From Denitromonas sp. (GTDB taxonomy: Bacteria > Pseudomonadota > Gammaproteobacteria > Burkholderiales > Rhodocyclaceae): DNA of 64,000 nucleotides. Below the pieces are notes generated by a model. That model was given only the letters and a program-made list of their open reading frames with translations. It was not told the origin of the DNA and did no database searches. The stretch is taken from assembly GCF_034676725.1 (NCBI RefSeq), contig NZ_JAUCBR010000004.1:1379501-1443500 (forward strand). The letters are read 5' to 3'. The position numbers and the translations under genes were made by a program. This document shows, piece after piece, positions 27,624-37,400 of this stretch. The stretch's first letter is position 1; the number at the start of each line of letters is the position of its first letter.

Positions 27624-27817
27624 AACTGCTCCAGGCGGCGATACGGCGCCGCGACCGCTTTCCATGAATCAACGCTAACGCAAGCCTGTGACAGGGATCT
27701 TGTCCCACATCAGGATTGCCGCCGCGGGCCCACCGCGACAACGTGTCACATCCGTGCCCGCGGCCTGATCCGTAGTCTACCGGCCAATTTTGCTACGCCA
27801 CTTTTCAGGAGAACGGC

Positions 27818-30019
27818 ATGAACTTCAAACGTGCAGCGCTGGCGTCAGCGATCGCAGCCCTACCCATGATGGCCGTCGCAGCCGACGCCCAGATGCCCGC
27901 GGTGGTGGTGTCCGACAGCCGCGAAGACGTGGGCGCCAGCACCGCCGTGTCGCAAGACACCCTCAAGCGTCAGTCCTCGGCCACCAGCGACACCGCCAGC
28001 CTGCTGCGCGCCGTGCCCGGCGTCAGCATCAACGCCGCCGGCGGCGTGTCCGGCCTGCCGTCCATTCGTGGCCTGGCCGACGACCGCCTGCGCATCAAGG
28101 TCGATGGCATGGACCTGATCGCCTCCTGCCCCAACCACATGAACCCCGCGCTGTCCTACATCGACCCCACCGCGCTGGGCAGCCTGCGCGTGTATAGCGG
28201 CATCTCGCCGGTCAGCGTCGGCGGCGACAGCATTGGCGGCAGCATCGTGGCCGACTCGGCCGCGCCGGTGTTTGCCGAGGCCGGGCAGGGCACGCTCGTT
28301 CAGGGCGAGATCGGCACCTCGTATCGCAGCAACGGCGACGCCTTCAGCGCCAACCTGGGCGCCACCGTCGCCACCGAAACCTTCAGCGCCACCTACAAGG
28401 CCGGCACCGCCAGCGCAAACAACTACAGGGCCGCGCGCGACTTCAAGTCCTTCACCGCCACCGGCCGCAGCGGCGAAACGGTGGACCGCGATGAAGTCGG
28501 CTCCTCGGCCTACAAAACCTACAACCAGTCGCTCGGCCTCGCCTTCCGCAACGAAAGCCACCTGTTCGAAGGCACCGTCGGCGTCCAGGGCGTGCCCTAC
28601 CAGCTCTACCCCAACCAGCGCATGGACATGCTGGAGAACGACGCCAAGCGCATCAACCTGCGCTACCTCGGCCAGCTCGGCTGGGGCACGCTCGAAGCGC
28701 GCGCCTACCACGAGAAAGTCGACCACTACATGAACTTCGGCGCCGACAAGCAGCTGGCCTACGGCACCGCCGTCAATGGCATGCCGATGTATTCGGAAGG
28801 TGAAACCACCGGCGCCAGCATCAAGGCCAGCATCGACCTGAACACACAGTCCCTGCTGCGCATCGGCGGCGAATATCAGGCCTACCAGCTGGATGACTGG
28901 TGGCCCGCCTCGGGCACCGGCATGATGGGCCCCGGCACCTTCGCCAACATCAACGACGGCCAGCGCGACCGCCTCGCCGCCTTCGCCGAATGGGAAGCCC
29001 GCCACAACCCGCAATGGACCACCCTGCTCGGCGTGCGCTACGAGCGCGTCAGCATGGACGCCGGCGAAGCCAACGGCTATGCCGCCACCAACATGATGGG
29101 CACCAACCAGCTGCGCGACGCCTCCGCCTTCAACGCGCAGGACCGCGAGAAGACCGACAACAACTGGGACCTCACCGCGCTCGCCAAATACACCGTCGAC
29201 GCCGAAATGGACATCGAGTTCGGCCTCGCCCGCAAGGTGCGCTCGCCCAACGTGTACGAGCGCTACACCTGGTCCACCTGGACCATGGCCGCCGTCATGA
29301 ACAACACCGTCGGCGACGGCAACGGCTACGTGGGTGATGTGAACCTCGAACCCGAAAAGGCCACCACCCTCTCGGCCACCTTCGACTGGCATGCTGTCGA
29401 CCGCGCCTGGGAGTTCAAGGCCACCCCCTTCTACACCCGGGTGAGCGACTACATCGACGCCGTGCAATGGAACGGCGCCACCAACACGGCCGCCACCAGC
29501 AACACCGACGACGCCTTCACCGTGCTCAAGTACCGCAACCAGGCCGCCCGCCTGTACGGCCTGGAGCTGTCCGGCAAAATGCCGCTGGCCGCCAACGCCT
29601 GGGGCAACTGGGGCGTCGAAGGCCTGCTGAGCTACACCCGGTCCAAGAACCTCGACACCGGCGACGCGCTCTACAACACCATGCCGCTCAACGCCACCGC
29701 CACGCTCACCCACACCCTCGGTGGCTGGGACAACCGGATAGAACTGGTCATGGTCAGCGAGAAAGACGACCTCTCCGACGCGCGCAACGAGATCGCCACC
29801 GGCGGCTACAGCCTGGTCAACCTGCGCGGCGGCTACAGCTGGAAACAGGTGCGCCTCGACTTCGGCGTCGAGAACCTGTTCGACAAGTACTACGACGCCC
29901 CCACCGGCGGCACCTACACCGGCCAAGGCACCACCATGGGCATCAACAGCATCCCCTGCGGCATTGCCGTGCCGGGCGCAGGTCGCTCGCTCTACGCCGG
30001 CGTGAATGTGAAGTTCTGA
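27818..30019 (+). CDS. oprC: TonB-dependent copper receptor, OprC/NosA-like
   Basis: 733 residues. Signal peptide, plug (SLLRAVPGVSINAAGGV...IRGLADDRLRIKVDGMDL) and a 22-strand-type barrel ending in an aromatic F (YAGVNVKF). A C-x3-M motif in the plug (Cys104, Met108 of the precursor) and H-x-M in the barrel (His303, Met305) are the four residues that bind copper in Pseudomonas OprC. AGGAG stands at the right distance from the ATG. The divergent P-type ATPase at its back is not of the copper type (no CPC), so the 195-base gap is a shared promoter region only. Confidence 0.85.
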   Translation: MNFKRAALASAIAALPMMAVAADAQMPAVVVSDSREDVGASTAVSQDTLKRQSSATSDTASLLRAVPGVSINAAGGVSGLPSIRGLADDRLRIKVDGMDLIASCPNHMNPALSYIDPTALGSLRVYSGISPVSVGGDSIGGSIVADSAAPVFAEAGQGTLVQGEIGTSYRSNGDAFSANLGATVATETFSATYKAGTASANNYRAARDFKSFTATGRSGETVDRDEVGSSAYKTYNQSLGLAFRNESHLFEGTVGVQGVPYQLYPNQRMDMLENDAKRINLRYLGQLGWGTLEARAYHEKVDHYMNFGADKQLAYGTAVNGMPMYSEGETTGASIKASIDLNTQSLLRIGGEYQAYQLDDWWPASGTGMMGPGTFANINDGQRDRLAAFAEWEARHNPQWTTLLGVRYERVSMDAGEANGYAATNMMGTNQLRDASAFNAQDREKTDNNWDLTALAKYTVDAEMDIEFGLARKVRSPNVYERYTWSTWTMAAVMNNTVGDGNGYVGDVNLEPEKATTLSATFDWHAVDRAWEFKATPFYTRVSDYIDAVQWNGATNTAATSNTDDAFTVLKYRNQAARLYGLELSGKMPLAANAWGNWGVEGLLSYTRSKNLDTGDALYNTMPLNATATLTHTLGGWDNRIELVMVSEKDDLSDARNEIATGGYSLVNLRGGYSWKQVRLDFGVENLFDKYYDAPTGGTYTGQGTTMGINSIPCGIAVPGAGRSLYAGVNVKF

Positions 30020-30028
30020 TGTAATAAA

Positions 30029-30054
30029 GGCCCGGCGCCGAAAGGCACCGGGCC
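30029..30054 (+). terminator. Hairpin after the copper receptor gene
   Basis: An 11-base stem GGCCCGGCGCC/GGCACCGGGCC (one G-T pair) with a GAAA loop, 9 bases after the stop. The U tail is poor, so it may act as a weak terminator or as part of the REP-like material that follows. Confidence 0.55.
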
Positions 30055-30384
30055 GCACCGCCTTTCCCGATGCTGCAGATCAGCGTAGCCCGGACAAGGC
30101 CCGCAGGGCCGCCTCCGGGATTCATCGCTTGATCAACCACCAACCCCGGATTGCGCTTCACGCCATCCGGGCCACCACGCCCCCGCCGGCGCCCCCAAAG
30201 CGCCAAGGCCTAGGGTCGCTCAGACGGCTTCAGCCAAACCATCCCCCCCCCTCCGGCATCGCCCTCTCGCACCGCCGAATCGGCCCAAACGGAATAAGCA
30301 GATAACCGCTTCGTCATTCCCGATCCATGCGCCGCAGGCTATCGTCGCAGCCGTCCCGAGTCCTTTTCAGAAGACCGCTGCACC
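30055..30384. other. Intergenic region with REP-like palindromes
   Basis: From 30087 to 30172 there is an inverted pair based on GTAGCCCGGA...CCTCCGGGA and CCCCGGATTGCG...CATCCGGGC; the same family recurs at 46902-47027. No gene is visible; the promoter of the downstream permease must lie in 30180-30384. Confidence 0.5.
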
Positions 30385-32178
30385 ATGGCCCTGCCCGAGT
30401 CCCTGCATGCCCTGACCGTTGGCATCGTCCTGGTCGCGCTCTTCGTGTGTTTCGTGCGCGAATGGCTCAAGCCCGACGTCGCCGCCATGAGCGCGGTGGC
30501 CCTGCTGCTCGTCCTCGGCCTGCTCGACGCCAAACAGGTGCTGAGCGTGTTCAGCAACAGCGCGCCCATCACCATTGCCTGCCTGTTCGTCATCAGCGGC
30601 GCACTGAGCAAAACCGGCTGCGTCGATCGCCTCGGCGACTGGCTGGGCGCCATGGCCGGCCACAGCGAACGCCGCCTGCTGCTGGCCATGCTGGCCGTCG
30701 GCGTGCTGGTGTCGCCCTTCATCAACAACACGCCGGTGGTGATGGTGATGATTCCGGCCGTCATCGCCATGGCCGGGCGCTATGGCGTGGCGCCCTCGCG
30801 GCTGCTCATTCCGCTCTCTTACGCCACCATTCTTGGCGGGCTGATCACCATGGTCGGCACCTCGACCAACATCCTGGTCGACGGCGTGGCGCGCGAGATG
30901 GAGCTGGCGCCGTTCAGCATGTTCGAGATCACCGCCCCGGCGCTGATCATGGCCTTGGTCGGCTGCGCCTTCATGGCCGTGTTCGCCCACCGCCTACTGC
31001 CAGTGCGCGAGACACTCACCCAGCAACTGTCGGGCAGCAGCGAGCGCCTGTTCATGACCGAGCTGTTCGTGCCCGAGGGCTCGCGCCTGGCCGGGCGCAG
31101 CCTGAAAGAAGCGCGGCTGACCCAGGGCGACATCCAGGTGCTCAAGCTGTTTCGTGGCGACGAAGCCTTCTCGGCGCCGCCGGCCCACACCCGGCTGGTG
31201 GTCGGCGACCGGCTGGTGGTGCACAGCCGCAGCCACGACATGCTGACCCTGCACAGCACCGATCTGGTCGGCCTGCACAACCGCAGCGACGGCGAGCACG
31301 ACCTCGAAACCCTGCGCCGGCGCGACGTGGTGGTGGTCGAAACCCTCGTCGGCCAGACCTCGCGCTATGTGCAACGCCCCATCCGCGACCTCGATCTCGC
31401 CGCACGCTACGGCATCCATCTGGTCGCGGTGCATCGGCGCAACGCCTCGATTCTCGACATCGGCGACGACTTTCAGCTGCAGTTTGGCGACGTGCTGCTG
31501 GTCGAAGGCACGCCGGCGCAGATCAAGCGCTTCTGCGACAACGGCGACCTGTTCGCGCTCACCGACGGCAAACACGAAACCCCGCGCAGCACCAAAGCGC
31601 CCATCGCCCTGGCCACCATCGCCAGCGTGATGCTGCTAGCCGCGCTCAACGTGATGCCCATCGAAGCACTGGCACTGATCGGCGCGGTGGTGGTGGTGAT
31701 CACCGGCTGCATTCGCGCCGACGAAGCCTACAAGGCCATCGAATGGCCGATCCTGATCCTGATTTTCGGCATGCTGGCCATCAGCATCGCCATGCGCGAA
31801 TCCGGCCTCGCCGCCCTGATGGCCTCCGCGCTGGTCGGCCTCGGCAGTGACATCCCACCCTGGGCAATGCTATCGCTGGTGATCCTGTTCACCTCCATCG
31901 CCACCGAGTTTCTCAGCAACAATGCCGTCGCGGTGCTATTCACCCCGGTCGTCATCGGCGTCGCCCAGCAACTCGGCGTCGACCCGCGCCCCTTCGTCGT
32001 CGGCGTCATGTTCGCCGCCAGCTGCAGCTTCGCCACCCCCATCGGCTACCAGACCAACACCCTGGTCTACACCGCCGGCAACTACCGCTTCGCCGACTTC
32101 GCCCGCATGGGCGTGCCGATGAACCTCATCACCTGGCTAACGGCCAGCGCACTGATTCCGCTGTTCTGGCCCTTGTAG
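30385..32178 (+). CDS. SLC13-family permease with two RCK_C (TrkA-C) domains
   Basis: 597 residues. First membrane half (residues about 8-205) with FINNTPVVMVMIPAVIAMA and TILGGLITMVGTSTNILVDG; two RCK_C domains (about 210-390: FVPEGSRLAGRSLKEARL... and YVQRPIRDLDLAARYGIHLV...); second half with FLSNNAVAVLFTPVVIGVA and the GYQTNTLVY motif. Same architecture as the permease at 10962-12770, so these are paralogues. Likely sodium-coupled anion transport (sulfate, di- or tricarboxylate); the substrate is unknown. Confidence 0.9.
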   Translation: MALPESLHALTVGIVLVALFVCFVREWLKPDVAAMSAVALLLVLGLLDAKQVLSVFSNSAPITIACLFVISGALSKTGCVDRLGDWLGAMAGHSERRLLLAMLAVGVLVSPFINNTPVVMVMIPAVIAMAGRYGVAPSRLLIPLSYATILGGLITMVGTSTNILVDGVAREMELAPFSMFEITAPALIMALVGCAFMAVFAHRLLPVRETLTQQLSGSSERLFMTELFVPEGSRLAGRSLKEARLTQGDIQVLKLFRGDEAFSAPPAHTRLVVGDRLVVHSRSHDMLTLHSTDLVGLHNRSDGEHDLETLRRRDVVVVETLVGQTSRYVQRPIRDLDLAARYGIHLVAVHRRNASILDIGDDFQLQFGDVLLVEGTPAQIKRFCDNGDLFALTDGKHETPRSTKAPIALATIASVMLLAALNVMPIEALALIGAVVVVITGCIRADEAYKAIEWPILILIFGMLAISIAMRESGLAALMASALVGLGSDIPPWAMLSLVILFTSIATEFLSNNAVAVLFTPVVIGVAQQLGVDPRPFVVGVMFAASCSFATPIGYQTNTLVYTAGNYRFADFARMGVPMNLITWLTASALIPLFWPL

Positions 32179-32200
32179 GGTGGGCGGCTCGCCGCCCACC
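32179..32200 (+). terminator. GC-rich hairpin after the SLC13 permease
   Basis: GGTGGGCGGC-TC-GCCGCCCACC, perfect 10-base stem starting one base after the stop. There is no U tail. Confidence 0.5.
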
Positions 32201-32251
32201 AGACGGTGGTGGTTGGCGGCCGCGGGCCTTCAACGTCACGTCGTAGCGGTA

Positions 32252-32424
32252 GGGCGCAATAACCGAAGGGCATTGCGCCGAATGCCGGGCAGAGGCACCA
32301 TGTCGGCGTATGCTCGCGTTCTTTCAGACGATTGAGAGACGACGCTGAGGTTGCGGCCGAGATGGGTCGTGGCTCCCCGGCGTGAGGCTTCCATCCGGCG
32401 CAATGCCCTTCGGTTATTGCGCCC
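32252..32424. repeat. Inverted repeat pair, 28 bases each
   Basis: The sequence at 32252-32279 (starting GGGCGCAATAACCGAAGG) returns as its exact inverse complement at 32397-32424, 117 bases apart. Each copy is itself partly palindromic (GGCGCAAT...ATTGCGCC). It lies before a pair of AT-richer genes. Confidence 0.85.
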
Positions 32425-32468
32425 GCGAGCTTCAAGACCTGACTCCCAATCCTTTTTGGAGACACGTA

Positions 32469-32933
32469 ATGGCTGACCTGACCGCAGTTTCAACAGTCCT
32501 ATCGAGCATCAAGGCTGCAACCGATATCGCCAAGATCGTGCGAGAGAGCGGCCTGACGCTTGAACAGGCAGAGTACAAGCTAAAGCTCGCCGAACTCGTT
32601 GAAAAGCTCGCTGATGCAAAGCTCGAACTCGCCTCAATCCAAGACGTCATTGATGAGCGAGATCGCCAGATCAAGGAGCTCAAAGAAGCTGCCATCGTAA
32701 AGGGCAAGTTGTCTTTTGATCCGCCTTACTATTGGCTAGTAGGGGAGAACGGTCTTCGAGATGGCCCTTTTTGCCAGCAATGCTACGACTCGTCCGCCAA
32801 ACTCATTCGGCTCACCGGCTTTGGCAATGGCTACTGGGAGTGCAAGACCTGCAATAGCAACTATATGGACGTCAGTTACAACGCGGAGGCGTATATGGTT
32901 TCGCGGGGATGCGACCACAATCCCTACAGTTAA
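32469..32933 (+). CDS. Coiled-coil/zinc-ribbon protein of unknown function
   Basis: 154 residues. Residues about 15-75 are a charged helix with heptad-like pattern (TLEQAEYKLKLAELVEKLADAK); the C-terminal half has FCQQCYDS and ECKTCN, spaced as a zinc ribbon (CxxC-x~30-CxxC), and a later Cys. No known family. The ATG at 32469 has GGAG eight bases upstream; the longer frame lacks one. Composition is clearly more AT-rich than the flanking permease and eCIS genes. Confidence 0.75.
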   Translation: MADLTAVSTVLSSIKAATDIAKIVRESGLTLEQAEYKLKLAELVEKLADAKLELASIQDVIDERDRQIKELKEAAIVKGKLSFDPPYYWLVGENGLRDGPFCQQCYDSSAKLIRLTGFGNGYWECKTCNSNYMDVSYNAEAYMVSRGCDHNPYS

Positions 32934-32965
32934 TCCCATCTCAATTCAACAAGCCATCTCGACCC

Positions 32966-33730
32966 ATGCGCTCGCTCCTCACCTTCCTGTTCATCGCACT
33001 ACTAACTTCTACCGCTAACACGGCAACTTTCACTCTTGGAAAGGTTGGGAACGGCAGAAACATCGCTGGCATTTTGATTGAAGGTGAAATTGTCCCAGGC
33101 GATTTTGCTAAGTTCGAGTCCGAAGTACTTCGCCGACAGAATATAGACCCGATATGGCTTGCTTCGCCTGGTGGCGACATGATTGAAGCAATGAAGATCG
33201 GCGAGCTTATTCGGGAGCTGAAGCTGTCCGTATGGGCTCCGAGCAAGAATGGCCTGTTATTTCCGGCTGTCTCCAATCGAGCAAACGCGGTTTGCGCAAG
33301 TGCCTGTTTCTACCTTTATGCCGCAGGTGTGCAGCGAAGGGGGGAAGTTGTCGGGATTCACCGCCCCTATCTTCCTCAAGCCACCCTGGCTGCCATGGAG
33401 TTAGATGCAGCCGCACAAGCCCAAAGCGTCGCACTGGGGATTTCTCGTGAGTTTCTAACGAGGGCCGGCGTACCACAAAGCATCATCGAGCACATTGCAT
33501 CCATCGCCTCAAATCAAATTGTATGGCTAACCGCTGACGAGCTTTCGTCATTAAACGGCTTCATCCCCGAATTCGATGAGTGGTTCAAAGCGAAGTGTGC
33601 CAAAGATCCCAAGACTCACCTGCCGCTGACAATGGTTGGGCGATTCGAATGTCAGAGCAAGTTGCTCGAGTCGGAACAAGCTGCCGCGAAATTTCGATGG
33701 TTACTACGATCAGCACCGCGCAGCGAGTAA
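32966..33730 (+). CDS. Periplasmic ClpP/crotonase-fold protein (COG3904-like)
   Basis: 254 residues. Signal peptide (LLTFLFIALLTSTANTA), then a ClpP-type fold: IAGILIEGEIVPGDF, the oxyanion block WLASPGGDMIEAMKIGE, CASACFYLYAAGV with the candidate nucleophile Ser, and GIHRPYL with the candidate His. Family members are predicted periplasmic proteins without assigned substrate. Start ATG 32966, just before the signal peptide. It follows the zinc-ribbon gene by 32 bases; both are AT-rich, so they may have arrived together. Confidence 0.78.
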   Translation: MRSLLTFLFIALLTSTANTATFTLGKVGNGRNIAGILIEGEIVPGDFAKFESEVLRRQNIDPIWLASPGGDMIEAMKIGELIRELKLSVWAPSKNGLLFPAVSNRANAVCASACFYLYAAGVQRRGEVVGIHRPYLPQATLAAMELDAAAQAQSVALGISREFLTRAGVPQSIIEHIASIASNQIVWLTADELSSLNGFIPEFDEWFKAKCAKDPKTHLPLTMVGRFECQSKLLESEQAAAKFRWLLRSAPRSE

Positions 33731-33946
33731 TGAGCCACCGGGCGCAACCGATGCCCAACCCGGCAGCAAGCGTAGGTTGGGCTGACGAAGGAAGCCCAAC
33801 ACTCGGCGTTCCACAATTGCGCGGCTGAATGTTGGGCTTCGCTGCGCTCAACCCAAGCTACATGATGCCGTCGCGCACTTGCGGGAGACGGGGTCGGGTC
33901 GAAAGGCGTCAGCCACCCCATCCGCGCAAGCTCACTGCCACCTGCC
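33731..33946. other. Intergenic region at the distal end of the eCIS cluster
   Basis: Contains the inverted repeat listed at 33771-33861 and nothing else recognisable. The two transcripts converge here. Confidence 0.6.
33771..33861. repeat. REP-like inverted repeat (GTAGGTTGGGCTGACGAAGG type)
   Basis: Left arm CGTAGGTTGGGCTGACGAAG...GAAGCCCAACA, right arm TGTTGGGCTTCGCTGCGCTC AACCCAAGCTAC. The same element occurs at 46194-46284 inside the eCIS cluster with the same arms and a different centre. Confidence 0.8.
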
Positions 33947-34447
33947 TTAACGCTTGCCCACATCCAGCGCTGCAACCGCCTGCTTGATCGCCGCATCAAC
34001 CGCCTTCTGACGGTCACCCAGGCCGGCGGCGCGGGCGTCGAGCGCCTTGGCGGCCTCTTCGGCCAGGGGCTTGAGCGCCGGGGCTTCGTCCATGGCCTTG
34101 CGCAGTTCGCCACTCTTGAGCACGGCCATCTGCGCCTTGGTGTCTTTCTGAACGGTCTTGAAGCGCTCGCCGAGCCGGTTGCCGTAGCTCGACACCGCGT
34201 CGGCGATGTTGCGGGCGATCTGGGCGTCGGGATTTTCGAGGCTGCGGTTGGTTTTGGCGCGCAGTTCGGGGAGGTCGGGCACGCGCAGGATGGCGCCTTC
34301 GCGCACCGCACTGAGTTTGCGTAGCTGCGGGTTCTCCTTGATCAGCGCGGCTTCGGCCTTTTCGCGCTGTTTGGGCGTGAGTTTGACGAAGAGTTTGTCG
34401 GCAATGGCGGACACAGACTTTTCGCCACGGAAGGTTGCTATAGCCAT
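33947..34447 (-). CDS. Small LysM-like protein, distal eCIS gene
   Basis: 166 residues. The N-terminal 60 residues (VSAIADKLFVKLTPKQREKA...NPQLRKLSAVREGAILRVPDLP) have the layout of a degenerate LysM domain; the remainder is a charged helical region with periodic Ala/Lys. LysM-type proteins sit at the tube-baseplate junction of contractile systems, but this gene stands at the very end of the cluster, 10 bases past the fibre gene, so a role in the fibre or as an accessory is also possible. No signal peptide. Confidence 0.6.
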   Translation of the reverse strand: MAIATFRGEKSVSAIADKLFVKLTPKQREKAEAALIKENPQLRKLSAVREGAILRVPDLPELRAKTNRSLENPDAQIARNIADAVSSYGNRLGERFKTVQKDTKAQMAVLKSGELRKAMDEAPALKPLAEEAAKALDARAAGLGDRQKAVDAAIKQAVAALDVGKR

Positions 34448-34457
34448 GATGGGGTCC

Positions 34458-37400
34458 TCACATTCCGATGATGTTGAATTGGTCGATGGGCGCGGGCACC
34501 GAGGTGCCGCTTTGCACGACGATGCTGCCGGTGCTGATATTGCCCATCACGATGGCCAGTTTTTGCTGCGGATGCAGGTGCAGGGTCTCCTGCTCGCTGG
34601 GTGCCATCAGGCGGTTGTTGCTGGCGTTGAGCGTGCGCCCACCGAACTGACCGAGCAGCGGCGCTTTGCCACCATCACCCACCACTTCGCAGTGATTGTC
34701 GGCGAACAGCAGGCTATCGACGCCGCCGCACTGGTTGAGGGGCACCGCGGTGGCCTGCCCGCGCAGCTGGTTGCCGCGGATCGACACCGCAGCGGGTCGC
34801 AGCGCCACCGCGAAGGCGCGGCGGGTGGTGAGCAGATAGGCCGACTCGGCGACCGCAAAATAGCCGGCGGCCACAAAACCGGGCACCGCGCCTATCGACT
34901 CGGGGACGATGTTGATGGCCCGCCACTCGATCACGATGGGGTTTTGCCCGGCTTCGCCGATGCGCTCGACGCTGTTGTCGTCAATCGCGGCGCGGTCGAA
35001 GGGCGGCAGCACGCGGATGGCTGCCACCGGCGCGCTGAGGCGGTCGGGCCCGATACCGAAGAAGCGGTTGCCGGCGATGCGCATCTGCCCCACGGCGGCG
35101 CAGCGCAGGGCGTCGATGCCCGGGCTGGTGAGCGCCGAGCGGGCGACCTGGGCGATGACGTTGTCGAGCACATCGCCGCGCTCGACGCGGATCAGCTGCA
35201 CCGCCACAAAGGCGGCGTTGTCGTTGCCGAGCACCTGGCCGAGCTGCTGGCACTGGTTGCCGGCAAAGCGCAGCAGGCCGGCGCCGGCGCCCTCGCCCAT
35301 GATCAGCGCGCCCAGGCCAATGCTGTCGATCTGGTTGTCGGTGATGATCGCCTCGTCAACCTGCTGGGTGACGAGGATGGCGTTGCCGCGCAGGCCGAGC
35401 AGGCGGTTGGCGTGGATGCGCACGCGGTCGATGGCGACCGGGTCCAGCCCTTCTTCGAGCACGATGCCGTGGCCGCTGCGCTCGCCGAAACCGGTGATTT
35501 CGTTGCGCTCGACGGCGAGGCCATCGACCCCGCCGCGCACGCCGTCGCTGGCGGTGTAGATCACGTTGTCGGTCACCGCAAAGCTGGAGCCCGCCAGCAC
35601 CGCGCCGGTCGCGGTCACCGCCGCCTGCGTGCCGACCAGCATGAAGTTGCCGTCGATGCGGGTGTTGCCGTAGTGCAGGCTGGTGCCGTCGAAGCTGACC
35701 GCGCGCTGGCTGCAGAAGCACAGGTTGCGCGCCATGCGCAGCTCGCCGGTGAGCACATAGTTGCTGTCACCACCCGACACCGCCGCCACGCCGCGCTCGG
35801 CGACGATGGCGCAATCGGTGATGCTCACGCCGAGCATGTTGCCGCTCAGGCCGATGCCCACACTGGTGCCGTCGCCCACCGCCAGGCCGAGCACATTGAT
35901 GTGTTCGGTGCGCAGGTCGGTCACACCGCGCGCGGCGATCATGGCGGTGCTGCCCGAGGTGGCGGCCGAGCCGATCACGGTAAGGTTTTCGAGCGCCACG
36001 CCGGCGCTGTTCTGAATCTCGAACACGCTGCCCGGCTCGGCGCCGACCAGCAGCGTGGCCCAGCCCTGCCCGCGAAAACGCAGCGAGCGCGCGCCATCCA
36101 CATTCAGCGGCGCGCCAATGCTGTAGTTGCCGATGCCCAGACAAATCGTGCCGCCCACATCCTTGATGCTGTCGATGGCCTGCTGGATGGTGGCGGTGCC
36201 GTTGTTGTGGTTCTCGGCGCTGACGCACACCGTGCAATCGCAGCCCTCGCCCTCGGCGATCGGCGGCCACAGGGTGCGGCAGTCGGTTTCTCCGTCCGGA
36301 AAATTGACGATGGCCAGCCGCGCGTAGTGGTGGTGGATGCCCAGCGGCGGCGCGTTGGTGAGGATCTCGACGCTGGCATCAACCGTGCGCGCGGCGAACA
36401 CCCAATAGTCGCCGGTCTTGAACTCGCCGCCGGCCGGGTCGAGGCTGAAGTCGACCAGGATGCCGTGCTCCAGAAACAGCCGCGTGGTGCCGCCGGGGAT
36501 GGGGATCTCGCCGGTGGTGCTGGTGTCGAGGTTGGTGGCCACCGTGCCGCTCTCGCGGCGCACCTGGCCGGACTGGTCCCAGCGGCGCACGCGGGTGTTG
36601 CGCGCCGGCAGCGTGGCCTGCTGCGCGTCGGTGGGGAAGAGGCCGGCCGACAGCGCGATGTCGAAGCTCAGCGTGCGCGCGGTGTCGTCCACCCCGCCGG
36701 CCACGCGGATGCGGCGCAGCTCGCCGGGCAGACCGTGCAGCTCGCGGTGGTCGTCGGTCACTTCCACCCAGTCGCCATCATGAAAGCGCAACACATCGTC
36801 GCGGCCGATGGAATCGACCGTAATGCGATCGCGCGCCGGGTTGATGTGACTGACCCGCGAGGCCACGGTGGCGTTATCGCGCGACCACTTGAAGGTGGCC
36901 GTGCCAATCGGCCCGCCGGTGTGCACTTCCACGCGGTAGGTCTGGTTCTCCAGCCCGCGATAGCCGGCGGCGGGCGGCACCTGGCAGGGGTTGGGGTCGA
37001 AGGCCGGGTCGCCGGTGTCGGTGCTCAGGCGGCCGGCCGAGGGGGCGATGACGGCCTGCCAGCCGGCGATGTCTTCATCCTCGGTGGCGCAGGTGGCGTT
37101 GCCCACGTTGGGCAGCACCTTCACCTGCCACACCGTTTGCAGCCGGCCGGTGGTGTCCACGCCCACGGCGGGCTCGATGAGGCCGGGGTCGTTGATGGCG
37201 CTGATGTCGCGCTGCCACACATCCACATACACCAGCGCCGCGCCGCTGGCCGGCAGGGCCGGCGGGTTGGGGTAGTAGGGCTGGGCGGTGTAGGCCAGCG
37301 GCGTGGTGCCGGTGAGCTCGGCCAGGCGCGGGTCCCAGGCGTCGGGCGTGCCGCCGTGGTTCTCGGCGAGCAGGCCGTCCACATAGATGCGTCCCGGGCC

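Noticed and set aside
27624..27665. ATG at 27665 as the P-type ATPase start
   Set aside because: It has no ribosome-binding site, whereas the ATG at 27623 has GGAG six bases before it.
24381..27821. A 1146-codon open frame on the plus strand opposite the P-type ATPase and DUF2062 genes
   Set aside because: Its His/Gln/Arg/Gly-rich translation is the usual antisense product of a GC-rich coding strand.
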